Positions 35,548-45,369 of a stretch of DNA of 64,000 nt are shown piece after piece. Position 1 is the first letter of the stretch; every line of letters starts with the position of its first letter. Source of the DNA: Aquatica leii. Lineage: Eukaryota; Arthropoda; Insecta; Coleoptera; Lampyridae. A model generated the notes under the pieces. The model was not told where the DNA came from. It saw nothing but the letters and a program-made list of their open reading frames with translations, and did no database searches. Both the position numbers and the translations under genes were made by a program. The stretch lies in contig CM069436.1 of assembly GCA_035610365.1 (NCBI GenBank), forward strand, positions 63,813,505 to 63,877,504. Reading direction: 5' to 3'.

Positions 35548-36974
35548 TGTAACGTGTACATTTTTTACGTTTGAATACGTCTGTTTTTAAGTAACATTTT
35601 TGTGTTCACTATTTATGTAAATTCTTTTGCGCAAGCATTTGACGCACGCACATGCGTTATGAGCCTTCCTCTTAAGTACGAAGTCATCCTCCATCTTACG
35701 TTTCGCAATGAAGTAGTGAGCGGACATTTTTTTGCGTGCTGCAAAAAGTGGAATTACCACTTATTTAATTTGTGTTTGTGAATTTTTGCCCTAATGGTGA
35801 AAATTATTTAAGCCTGCGTTTTTTCGTAGCATGGCATTTTGTTGTATAGAATAAAAACCCGTAAATTAGAAGGGGTAAATCAATTTTGTTTTGATTCGTA
35901 TTTTGTAATACATCGCAATTTACGTTTTAGTTTTTTTTCTTTGTTCCGGATTTTTGGTTTGTTTGTTTATGGTACTTGGTTTCAAATCTTCGAAAAAGAA
36001 TTAAGAATACGATTTACGGAAATTGCATCATATTACGTCATTTCAATGAATCATATGATGACCACGCCTAAATGGAAAGTTGCGCAATAATTTTTTGTAC
36101 GTTCGAATTGGAAATCTTTGCTTTTGATGTGCGACTACGCTTTCTGATTTATTCGATGCTTTTCTGATTTATGTACGTGTTAATTCGTTATGGTTACGAA
36201 AATTTCGTTTGGATACGTACGCCTTTTTACGATTTTGATGTTTGAAATGTGATATGAGATATGGTTTACGCTGCACGTTTGATGTTAGTCACAACGTCGC
36301 TGTTACGAAAAATTTCCGTTACGAATTATGGTTTTTGTGAGTAAAAATCGATAATTATTCATGTTACGTCTGATAAAATTTGAATTGGATGTTGCGAATG
36401 AAAATTATACGTTACGTTTGTTTTACGATATTCTGGTTAATGGATCTGTACGAATATTAGATCAATCAGGATAAATACGGAAAATATGGAAATAGGCATT
36501 TCAAGAATTTCGTAATGTTGCATCATCGCATAAATTAGATGAGAACGCGTCACTGACCTCACCAATTCGACTTGCGCATTAAAGTTTGAAAGCAGGTAAC
36601 TTTAAATTTATATTTGACCTTCGATACTGTCAAAATATGTAAATATGTTTTTTTTGTTATTATGTTAGTGTAAATCTTTTGGTTTCAATATTTAACCATT
36701 TTAATATAAAAAATATTGTGGCGTCCAACTTATAAAATCTTTTGTATTTATCAAATTCAAAATTATTAATCTTAAGTAACGTAAGAATTCCCACGACTCT
36801 AATTAAATAAATATGAAAATTCTCATTGTTCTTATGTAGTTTGTTTTTTTAATGGTTTGTAATAAATATTTTTGTGAGCTGGCTGGTGCATTTTAATTAA
36901 TTTATTTTGTTATGCGTTTATGTTAAGTAAGTTTATACGTTATACAAATGACACCGTAAAGTTTTTTCGTTATA
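35548..36974 (+). repeat. Left (5') LTR, 1,427 bp
   Basis: TGTAACG...CGTTATA. It contains a conserved family block ATTGTGGCGTCCAACT near 36715 and an 83-codon frame at 35839-36090. That frame is also open in the right LTR, but I think this reflects sequence identity, not a gene. Confidence 0.92.
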
Positions 36975-38631
36975 CAAATGGCACCGCAACGTGTAGGCTC
37001 GAGAAAATTCTAACGTTACTGAAATTTTGATTTGATATTTTTGTATTTTGTGTTTTATGTATTATGATTTGTTTATATTGTTTGTGTATTATAACTATGC
37101 TAATATGTTATGTAAGGTTTATCACTTGTTTGTGCGAAGGTAAAGTACGATTCAATTTAAGTTTACGATACGATTTGAAATACTATGTTTGATATGATTG
37201 ATCTGATTTCGTTATTGATTTTGATTTGTAACTTTGGCTACGATTACATTGTTGTGATGATTTACATTCTGTGTACGACTTCTGATTTATGATTTTGTTT
37301 AGATTTTTTGAATTTTCTGAAAATCGAGTTAGATCTTTTATTGAGTATGAATTGTATTTGAACTTGTGTGCTTTCGATTTTATTTTGCATTCGTCTGATT
37401 TTGAAATGAATGTTTCTCAATTTGTAGAACTTTCAACTGATTTTTGATTGTGCTTAATCCTGAGATTTTCACCAATGTAGTGTGTGCTCGTGTGAATTCT
37501 CAATTTTTGTATTTAGAAAAGTGGATTGTTTTGCCTACGTTTCTGCTAAGTCTTTGTTGTACGATATTGGTTCGTTATGATAAGGTATATTACGTTGAAA
37601 TTTGTTCGATTTTGTTTTGTTAAGGTCTTAAAAGAAATTTTCTTCTTTTAGGTTACGAATATGATTTGTGAAATGAAATTCGAAGTGAAACACAAGGTTC
37701 ACATGAATATGTTTTGTCTTTTGTTTTATGTCAATTTAAGTTTTGTTTTGTTTAGAAGCTCTGCCTTCTGGATATGAAATCAGTGATAATATTTTAGGAA
37801 ATATGAACTTATTTCTTTTTGATATGTATACGTTAGTATAGTTTTGACTTGTTCGATTTTCTTTTGTTTTTGTTTACGTTTCTTGTATTTTGTGTAGGTA
37901 CTTTCTATGTAGAGTTATTAAGATTCTCTCTCAGCTGGTTTAACCAATTGAAAGATACGAACGGTAACACTACTTAAGATTTGTATGTTATGGATTTTAT
38001 AGAAAAATAACGTGATTTTTCTAGTAAAATTTGTTTTGTTTCGTTTGGTTTTTATGCCTATGTAAATAAGTTCTCGTTATATTTAGTAAGTTGATTTAAC
38101 GATTGTTTGTGTTTGCGTATTTGCATTTTTTGTAGTTTTTTTTTAGTTGTGGGTGTACAACATTATGAGTGGATCCCGTGAAGCTCAGAAGTTCCCTCTT
38201 CTTAGAATTCCTACCATTAATGCAGCAGACTATAGTGATCTTAAATTAATCCTATTTTTGTTTGTACAGTTCTGGTTTAGGTATCGAAGGTTATTTGTTT
38301 ATATGAATTATTTTGTTATTCGCTACGTTTCGAAAGTTTCTTTATGATAAATATTTTTGAAAGTTGGTATTCGATCATCTGTTATGTTTTTCTTTTGTTA
38401 TGGTATCTTTAGGACTCACTTAGTATGTTTTACTTTGATAGGAGCGCTCCATAAATTGATGTTTGAGAATGTTTGTTGTATGTATGATTCGAGAGATTTT
38501 GTCCCGATTGTTTCGTATGATTCCGATACTTGTGAAGTTAGTCTTATTGATACATCCGTTTCGATTTCAAGTTCTTCTTGGACAATTACTCATTTTTTTA
38601 TTGTTTTTTTTATTTTTGACTAAGTAGCGAG
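36975..38631 (+). other. Internal region of the two-LTR element
   Basis: About 1.66 kb, strongly T-biased on the plus strand with recurrent TTTGATTT, TACGATT and TTTTGTTT words. Starts with the presumed primer-binding site at 36979. Two short frames near its right end (38147-38347 and 38357-38623) are the only ones over 60 codons; the first contains MSGSREAQKFPLLRIPTINA, which could be a gag scrap but is unrecognised. No clear polypurine tract precedes the right LTR. Confidence 0.6.
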
Positions 38632-40057
38632 TGTAACGTGTACATTTTTTACGTTTGAATACGTCTGTTTTTAAGTAACATTTTTGTGTTCACTATTTAT
38701 GTAAATTCTTTTGCGCAAGCATTTGACGCACGCACATGCGTTATGAGCCTTCCTCTTAAGTACGAAGTCATCCTCCATCTTACGTTTCGCAATGAAGTAG
38801 TGAGCGGACATTTTTTTGCGTGCTGCAAAAAGTGGAATTACCACTTATTTAATTTGTGTTTGTGAATTTTTGCCCTAATGGTGAAAATTATTTAAGCCTG
38901 CGTTTGTTCGTAGCATGGCATTTCGTTGTATAGAATAAAAACCCGTAAATTAGAAGGGGTAAGTCAATTTTGTTTTGATTCGTATTTTGTAATACATCGC
39001 AATTTACGTTTTAGTTTTTTTTCTTTGTTCCGGATTTTTGGTTTGTTTGTTTATGGTACTTGGTTTCAAATCTACGAAAAAGAATTAAATATACGATTTA
39101 CGGAAATTGCATCATATTACGTCATTTCAATGAATCATATGACGACCACGCCTAAATGGAAAGTTGCGCAATAATTTTTTCTACGTTTGAATTGGAAATC
39201 TTTGCTTTTGATGTACGACTACGCTTTCTGATTTATTCGATGCTTTTCTGATTTATGTAAGTGTTAATTCGTTATGGTTACGAAAATTTCGTTTGGATAC
39301 GTACGCCTTTTTACGATTTTGATGTTTGAAATGTGATATGAGATATGGTTTACGCTGCACGTTTGATGTTAGTCACAACGTCGCTGTTACGAAAAATTTC
39401 CGTTACGAATTATGGTTTTTGTGAGTAAAAATCGATAATTATTCATGTTACGTCTGATAAAATTTGAATTGGATGTTGCGAATGAAAATTATACGTTACG
39501 TTTGTTTTACGATATTCTGGTTAATGGATCTGTACGAATATTAGATCAATCAGGATAAATACGGAAAATATGGAAATAGGCATTTCAAGAATTTCGTAAT
39601 GTTGCATCATCGCATAAATTAGATGAGAACGCGTCACTGACCTCACCAATTCGACTTGCGCATTAAAGTTTGAAAGCAGGTAACTTTAAATTTATATTTG
39701 ACCTTCGATACTGTCAAAATATGTAAATATGTTTTTTTGTTATTATGTTAGTGTAAATCTTTTGGTTTCAATATTTAACCATTTTAATATAAAAAATATT
39801 GTGGCGTCCAACTTATAAAATCTTTTGTATTTATCAAATTCAAAATTATTAATCTTAAGTAACGTAAGAATTCCCACGACTCTAATTAAATAAATATGAA
39901 AATTCTCATTGTTCTTATGTAGTTTGTTTTTTTAATGGTTTGTAATAAATATTTTTGTGAGCTGGCTGGTGCATTTTAATTAATTTATTTTGTTATGCGT
40001 TTATGTTAAGTAAGTTTATACGTTATACAAATGACACCGTAAAGTTTTTTCGTTATA
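38632..40057 (+). repeat. Right (3') LTR, 1,426 bp
   Basis: Nearly identical to 35548-36974: about eleven substitutions and one T-run length difference counted by eye, roughly 0.8 percent. Followed by TACA, the right target-site copy. Confidence 0.92.
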
Positions 40058-40061
40058 TACA

Positions 40062-41015
40062 TCAGAGTAACAAGGATTACGAACCTAAAGTTCGTTACAA
40101 GCTTGGACCTCCTGTCCTGATCGAGACAAAAGTTTTACTTAGAAAAGATCTGGCGCCCTTTAAATATTATTTACTTGAACCTCCCCTATCTCCAACTGTG
40201 TGAGTTGGCCGTGCAAAGTTCGTAAGACCCATAAGCTTGTAACAACATCACTAGATTTTTTCTTCATGATGAGTCGTGTTTACCTTGATAAACTAAATAA
40301 CTTGAATGAATCAGTGAAACGAATTTGATAAGAAACAGCAAATATTTCTTGCAAGTTCACTTTGAATTCAGTTGAAGGGTTTTCTAATAAATTAATTACT
40401 GCTAAGACGCGAATGAGGAACAGTTTGAGCATCGTTTATAAATAATTCTTGCACTAGATGAACTTCATAATCTTAAAACACGGTTTCAACAATTTGATGT
40501 TAGGTTAAACACCATAAAATTGCTCTCCGTGTTAACTGGATCTTCAGTAATCTAATTAATATTGAAACGTTCTGGAAGTTATGGTCAACTTGAAGACAAT
40601 AACCGAAGAATTTAGAAAATTCTCGACACAAATAACAAAAATATATAAAAAGTAATCAAAAGAAGTAGGAGTCAGTTTTTTTCAAAATCGGAAGTTAAGA
40701 AGACTGTCGGTGAAAATAAGTAAGTAATTAAGGTGTGTGCTAAGATAAATAGATAAAGTGTCCGTGCCAGTGAAAAATAAATATAACAGCGTATAAACAT
40801 ACGTGCTTTTAATGTAAACAAACGGTTATAACAGTTTAGATAAACAGAAGTTATCCTATCCGCGGACATTAATTATAAGTAAATTAGCTTTAAAATTCGT
40901 TACAATACCTACTCCTAATCTTTAATTTACAATAGCGAAGTAATCTTTACAGATAACTATGGCAAGTGGTATGTCGCTGAATTCTATTTGAAAATACCTT
41001 TTAAACGGTATGCGT
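40062..41015. other. Unassigned stretch right of the LTR element
   Basis: A short frame past the LTR reads YEPKVRYKLGPPVLIETKVL, then KDLAPFKYYLLEPPLSPTV. This looks coding-like, but I cannot place it; it may be a scrap of an older retroelement into which the LTR element inserted. The rest shows only broken frames. Confidence 0.3.
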
Positions 41016-41017
41016 GT

Positions 41018-41338
41018 AAATATATAAAAATCAATGCCACTTTTCGTTGTAATTTTATAACTCAAGAAAGGGCTCACCTATCCAAACCAAATGTTTAGGT
41101 TTGTTCGGACTATTTAGTAGATGCTTTATGTGAAGTTTGCACAAAATCGGTCGAGCGGTTCTTCATTTATCATCTTCATCTAAATATATAAAAATCAATG
41201 CCACTTTACGTTGTAATTTTATAACTCAAGAACGGGCTCACCTATCTAAACCAAATGCTTAGGATTTGTTCGGACTATTTAGTAGATGGTTTATGTGAAG
41301 TTTGTACAAAATCGGTAAAGCGATTCTTCATTTATCAT
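41018..41338 (+). repeat. Tandem duplication, period 164 bp
   Basis: Units 41018-41173 and 41182-41338 are about 90 percent identical or better by eye. Each starts AAATATATAAAAATCAATGC, contains AACTCAAGAA(A/C)GGGCTCACCTA and ends TCTTCATTTATCAT. The wording ('cactt..cgttgtaattttataactcaagaa') resembles the 5' non-coding sequence of arthropod Helitrons. Confidence 0.85.
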
Positions 41339-41359
41339 AATTTTTGTAACAAATGAATT

Positions 41360-42264
41360 CAATAAATGGCGGATCATTTTGTTAATGAGGATTTTGCTGT
41401 CAAATTGAAACTTTTTTATGAAGGAAAAATGCCACGAGCCAGAGCAAATAGGTCGGCGAACGCGTAATGCAAATGATGTGGCATTACTAAGACAATCACA
41501 GACTGCAGATGAACGCGCACAAGCTAATGCATCGCAGCGTGAACGTAATGCACGAAATAGATCTGTTGACCCTGTACCTGTACTGAATCTTGCACGGCGA
41601 TCATGAATACGTCGTGCTGTTTTGGCTGAAATGATGCGTGCTGCTTTTGATTACAGCAGTCAGATTGATTATAGTATGTACGGATACATTGGGATGATGG
41701 ACGAAATATGTTCACATTGTGATGCGGCTAACTTTTCAGGTGAAACGCCCGGCACGTGTTGTGCTAATGGCAAAGTGAGATTGCCAGCATTAGAAACTCC
41801 ACCCGAACCATTGTATTCATTTATTTTTAGGACATCTCAAACGTCGAAGCACTTTTTGAGTCATATTCAACAATACAATTCGGCATTTCAAATGACTTCT
41901 TTTGGTGCTACTAAAATTATTAGAGATAATTTTATGCCGACGTTTAAGGTAAATACTTCAACAGGATTGTCCCATGTTTATATCAATCTGAATCATAAAG
42001 TATTCGATAGTTTTAAAAATTCTGATCCAACATCTACCTAAAATTGCATACATGTTACAGATTCAGGGCCAGATTTATCATCAAGCTAGTTCGTTATTGC
42101 CATACCACGACGCTGATCATCAATTTTTGCAAATTTATTTTATTGGTGATGAAAATCGTGAATTAGATCAACGTTGTGCAATTGTTTCGAATACAAGACG
42201 AGAAATTATTCGTAAGCTACAAATCAAATCAAAAAGAGAAGTTTGTTTGATATCACCCCAGTAA
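41360..42264 (+). pseudogene. Helitron replicase N-terminal region
   Basis: Frames give an Arg/Asn-rich start (RRTRNANDVALLRQSQTADE), then AEMMRAAFDYSSQIDYSMYG, a zinc-binding motif ICSHCDAANFSGETPGTCCA, NGKVRLPALETPPEPLYSFI and SKHFLSHIQQYNSAFQMTSF. A second frame continues IQGQIYHQASSLLPYHDADH, then QFLQIYFIGDENRELDQRCA. This is the Helitron_like_N block, broken by a frameshift near 42040 that is accompanied by about 70 inserted bases. Confidence 0.9.
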
Positions 42265-42779
42265 ACACGGATTGAAACTGTTACAGTCACAAAATTAAAA
42301 CAATTGTTTCATTACGTTGTTTCGTGTTAGTTCCATTTTTATATCATTTACATGTAACTGACAGTGAATAAATTAAAAGAGTTCCGATTTTTCACAATCA
42401 GTTTTAATCCGTTTCAGTACTTGCAATTTTTATCCCATAATCAGCAACCGTCTAAAAACGGATTTATTAAAACCGAATATTTTTTGAATAACTAAAATTG
42501 GTTAAAGATCAATTAAATAAGATTGAATTATTTTCAAAACAGTGGAATCGTTCTAGGAAAAACAAAAGAACGAAGCTTTTAAAACGTAAACCGAATGCAA
42601 CATTTAGTTTGCAACAGATTTGAATTTAAAATACCGAAACTATACTGATTCAAATAAGTGAAACAGCGATGAACTTATAGCTATTTTATTGCAGTTAGGT
42701 TTTTTTTATGTTTGAAACAAGAGTGAATCATAATTTTTTTGTTTTGAAACTGTTACTAAACATTATAAATTTTGTGTTT

Positions 42780-42990
42780 ACTGGGACGTATCCCTATGAT
42801 TCCAACTGATATGCCATTTGAGTTCAAATGATTACAATATCCTGTGCGTTTATCATTTGCGATGTCCATCAACAAGGCCCCAGGGCAAACACTTCACGTT
42901 TGTGGTGTGAATTTGGAGGAATCATGTTTTTCACATGGCCAACTTTATGTTGCCTGTACCACCAAATGTTTTGGATTAAGTTTTAAAATA
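42780..42990 (+). pseudogene. Helitron helicase C-terminal scrap
   Basis: One frame reads DMPFEFK, stop, LQYPVRLSFAMSINKAPGQT, LHVCGVNLEESCFSHGQLYV, ACTTKCFGLSFKIASN, matching the last helicase motifs (RLAFAMTINKSQGQTL ... CFSHGQLYVACSR) of Helitron and Pif1-type helicases. The reading direction and order agree with the N-terminal piece upstream. Confidence 0.9.
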
Positions 42991-42994
42991 GCTA

Positions 42995-44090
42995 GCAATT
43001 AATAAAATATTTTTTTGTTTGAATAAATGAATTTGATGTTCCAATTAAATTTTTTTATTATTTGAAATAATTTATGTTAGAACTTTTATTATTTTCTTGT
43101 TAAACATCCCCGTTACTAACAACCTTAGTTACAATTAAAATAATTTTCTGTAAGTGTTGATAGCTTCTGTAAAACATTAAGTGCCCAGTCATTAAGTAAT
43201 AAACTACGCACGCGTTAAACACTAAATGCGACATTAGTAATGTTTTAATTCAAGATCACAACATATCGTCAAACAGCATTATCTTCTATAATTCTATAAC
43301 TGTAAAGACTTTTTTAAAATGTAAACAAACTAATGTAAATATATTTTACAAGTTGTTTTTTAAATTAATAATAGGTACAACGTTGTTGAATAAAATGTAT
43401 TACTTCTTTAGAATAACATTTTGTTGTTATACATCAGCTACAAGCGTAATCAAAATTAGCTTAAATTGTTTCATGGGAAGTTGTGATTGGATTTAATACA
43501 ATTTACAGTCAACATAAACAAGAGTTTAATATGAGTTAAAACGTTTTTAGTTGGTATTATCTACAGTTTCCAAAACTTTGACAAAATTGTCACTAAGTAA
43601 CCATTATTCGACGTATTGACTAAATCTGTCCTCAAGCTCGAACAACCTTTCTAAGTATTTAATTACATTTGTAGAAGAAAAATGTATCAAACAGAATACC
43701 AAATGATTAGAAAAAGTACGTGAGATTTAAAAGTATACACTTTTGTTATAACGAGGTACTCAAACTTGTTTGCAGAAACACATTGAGGTGCTTATGCTGA
43801 TACACTGATGTACCGTCTAAAATTTGCTTTTGTAATATAATTATCAAACATATTCGTTGTGTAATTAAATTTAAAACTGCTGATGTGTTTAAACATATTT
43901 TAAAATTTTAATAGCAACAAAATTACAAATAAAATCAACAAAAAGAAAAATTTGCAACATTAGTTATAAATAAGATTTATTTTTTAAATATTTATTTTAT
44001 AAGAAGTAATCTTTTTTGCATAAGAAAATATTTAATATACGTCAAGCAAATGTTAAATTATGACTAACGGTTTATACAAGATCATTAACT
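42995..44090. other. AT-rich intronic stretch next to exon 3
   Basis: First part of intron 3 as transcribed (minus strand). No recognised gene. Confidence 0.5.
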
Positions 44091-44093
44091 TAC

Positions 44094-44158
44094 TTTCTTT
44101 GTACTGCAAAACATTTTCGTGCTTTTCATGAATCACAACGCACCTATAACAGCTTTTC
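44094..44158 (-). CDS. Host gene, exon 3: 65-bp micro-exon
   Basis: This very small exon lies only 53 bp downstream of exon 2. It is flanked by TTTTTCAG|GAAAAG and GAAA|GTAAGT. Its first G completes a GAG codon begun in exon 2. The reading is KSCYRCVVIHEKHENVLQYKE, a CxRCxxIxxKHxNVLQYKE block expected directly after the GDKFLVVDE segment in this family. It ends with one base, which pairs with CT at the start of the 6.8-kb exon to give a threonine codon. Length 65 and both phases are consistent with exons 2 and 4. It is too short for ordinary ORF calling. Confidence 0.85.
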
Positions 44159-44211
44159 CTGAAAAACAAAATCAATTAAGTAAATGCATTATAATTAGCG
44201 TAATTACGTAC
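44159..44211 (-). other. Intron 2 of the host gene, 53 bp
   Basis: GTACGT to TTTTTCAG on the minus strand. Near the minimum size of insect introns and only about 1/700 of the next intron. Confidence 0.8.
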
Positions 44212-44353
44212 TCATCAACAACCAAAAATTTATCCCCTTCCGACGCTATACATCGTCCTTTACTTGTAAGCCTTGGACCTTCAATTATTATTGGTTGTCG
44301 AACTCCCGATTGAAACCACGTTCCTTCCCATCGCTCCGGGAAAAAGCAAACCC
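44212..44353 (-). CDS. Host gene, exon 2: cysteine/tryptophan-rich conserved module
   Basis: The exon is 142 bp, between TTTTCCAG|GG and GATGA|GTACGT. It encodes a stretch including VCFFPERWEGTWFQSGVRQP and ends GDKFLVVDE. The pattern C-FPxxWxGxWFQSG then GxCxxxxGDKFLVVD matches my memory of the start of a conserved arthropod family of secreted or membrane cysteine-rich proteins, possibly the DUF7042-7045 architecture; no search was run. Phase 1 in and phase 2 out match the flanking exons. No stops or frameshifts are present, unlike every mobile-element ORF nearby. Function is unknown to me. Confidence 0.85.
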
Positions 44354-45240
44354 CTGGAAAAGCAGACACAAATGGACGATCGTAAGCAGATTTATATTTA
44401 AACGGTATAAGTAAATGTATAGGGAATTGAAGGAAAGGATTTAATGCCGCTTTAAATGCATTTTTGCTGTTTTAGCAATTTCTAATCATAATAAGATTTG
44501 GTAGGTATAACTATGATGTCAGCAGGTATTAATTAAAAAAAAAATCCGTTTCATTGCGCGAATAAATCGAACAAACAAATTTTCTTTTGTTTGGTTGTTG
44601 AATCAAAATGATTGATATTCGCACATAAAATATAAACCCACTGGAAAAGTGTATTTTAAATTTTTACTGCACTAAATTTTACCAACCTCTAATAAATCAT
44701 AACTCCCACATCTGTGCTTGCCGTTATATTTTGTTCTCCGACTCTTAATTTAATTAACTCATTAAATTTCCATTAGACGTATCCAAATACAACTGGTAAA
44801 CATTTTTTGCAATTGGAATTGCATGTGTCATCGTATATTTTATTCGTTTTTTTATTAGAAATTCTATTTCAAGAGAATTTGTAAAAATGCAAATACGAAG
44901 AATGTAGACGGGTCATCGTAAAAAGGATTTACCTTATTACATTATCCAGAAGTAGATTTGATATTGAATTGTATTTGATTGAACTTGTACAATTTTTTAT
45001 GTTTTCCCCGACAAATACAATTACACAGCAAGACGAAAAAAGTAATTTCTCGTTTTCTCGTTAAAAAGAAAATAGGAAAAAACGTTTACATCACAAAAAC
45101 GGACCATTTGTGAAAGTGTTATTTGTGTTTTAAAAATAGATGCTCGCTGAAGAATAACCGAACAAAAGCATTCTCGTTTTAACAAGCGTTTTTATTTTTC
45201 TGCTGTTTAAAGATAAATCGATTACATAATTGGTACGTAC

Positions 45241-45369
45241 CTTCTTGTTTGAAAGTTGCGGTGTAGTGGAAAAGGCAAATGATGAACAGAAGAAAATTGC
45301 ATAAAAAGCTCCATCGAACATCCATGCTGGATTTGATATTGCTTGAGGTTACATTGTAGCGCTTTGCTC
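45241..45369 (-). CDS. Host gene, exon 1 seen here: end of 5' UTR, start codon and signal peptide
   Basis: The exon opens after a strong acceptor (pyrimidine tract ending TTGTTTCAG) and closes at AAG|GTACGT. About 44 bases of 5' UTR precede an ATG at 45325-45323. The 28 codons that follow begin MDVRWSFLCNFLLFIICLF, a short basic start and a hydrophobic core typical of a signal peptide, so the product probably enters the secretory pathway. The exon ends in phase 1, and its last G joins the GG of the next exon to make glycine (KQEG|VCFF). An acceptor upstream of the UTR implies an earlier non-coding exon farther right, which I could not locate. Start choice: this is the only ATG that gives a signal peptide and splices in frame. 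Confidence 0.8.

Larger units (their letters stand above)
35548..40057 (+). mobile_element. Complete two-LTR element without recognisable gag-pol (non-autonomous)
   Basis: Two direct repeats, 35548-36974 and 38632-40057, both begin TGTAACG and end CGTTATA. They are flanked by TACA at 35544-35547 and 40058-40061 (4-bp target duplication). By eye they differ at about a dozen positions. The 1,657-bp interior starts, four bases after the left LTR, with TGGCACCGCAACGTGT, a plausible primer-binding site that sets plus orientation. The interior is T/G-rich and has no gag, protease, RT or integrase motif, so mobilisation would need enzymes in trans. A diverged solo LTR of the family is at 23.8 kb. 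Confidence 0.9.
41018..42990 (+). mobile_element. Helitron remnant, copy 2, with central deletion
   Basis: A duplicated AT-rich 5' block (41018-41338) of the type seen before insect Helitron ORFs is followed by the N-terminal replicase region (41360-42264). After about 500 bp without coding match comes the extreme C terminus of the helicase (42795-42985). Everything between, including the Rep catalytic centre and most helicase motifs, is deleted. I did not find a certain 3' CTRR hairpin end. Confidence 0.75.
6832..44093 (-). other. Intron 3 of the host gene (about 37.3 kb), filled with mobile elements
   Basis: The donor GTAAGT after 44094 and the acceptor TTTTTAG before 6831 bound one intron of 37,262 bp, if no further exon lies between. 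Phase matching (one base plus two bases giving ACT) and the continuity of the conserved protein argue that exons 3 and 4 are consecutive. The intron holds Penelope-like, Tc1, two BEL/Pao pieces, an inverted repeat array, non-LTR pieces, a mariner with a solo LTR, two Helitrons, a pogo-like element and a complete two-LTR element. Introns 1 and 2 are only 887 and 53 bp. Confidence 0.7.

Noticed and set aside
36715-36735. GTGGCGTCCAACTT as a primer-binding site that would shorten the LTR
   Set aside because: The direct repeats continue another 240-260 bp to a terminal inverted repeat and a matching TSD, and the solo LTR has the same block internally.
35839-39174. Two matching frames of 83 and 82 codons as a gene pair
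   Set aside because: They lie at the same offset in the two LTRs, so the duplication is explained by the LTR structure. No family match, and the solo LTR does not conserve the frame.
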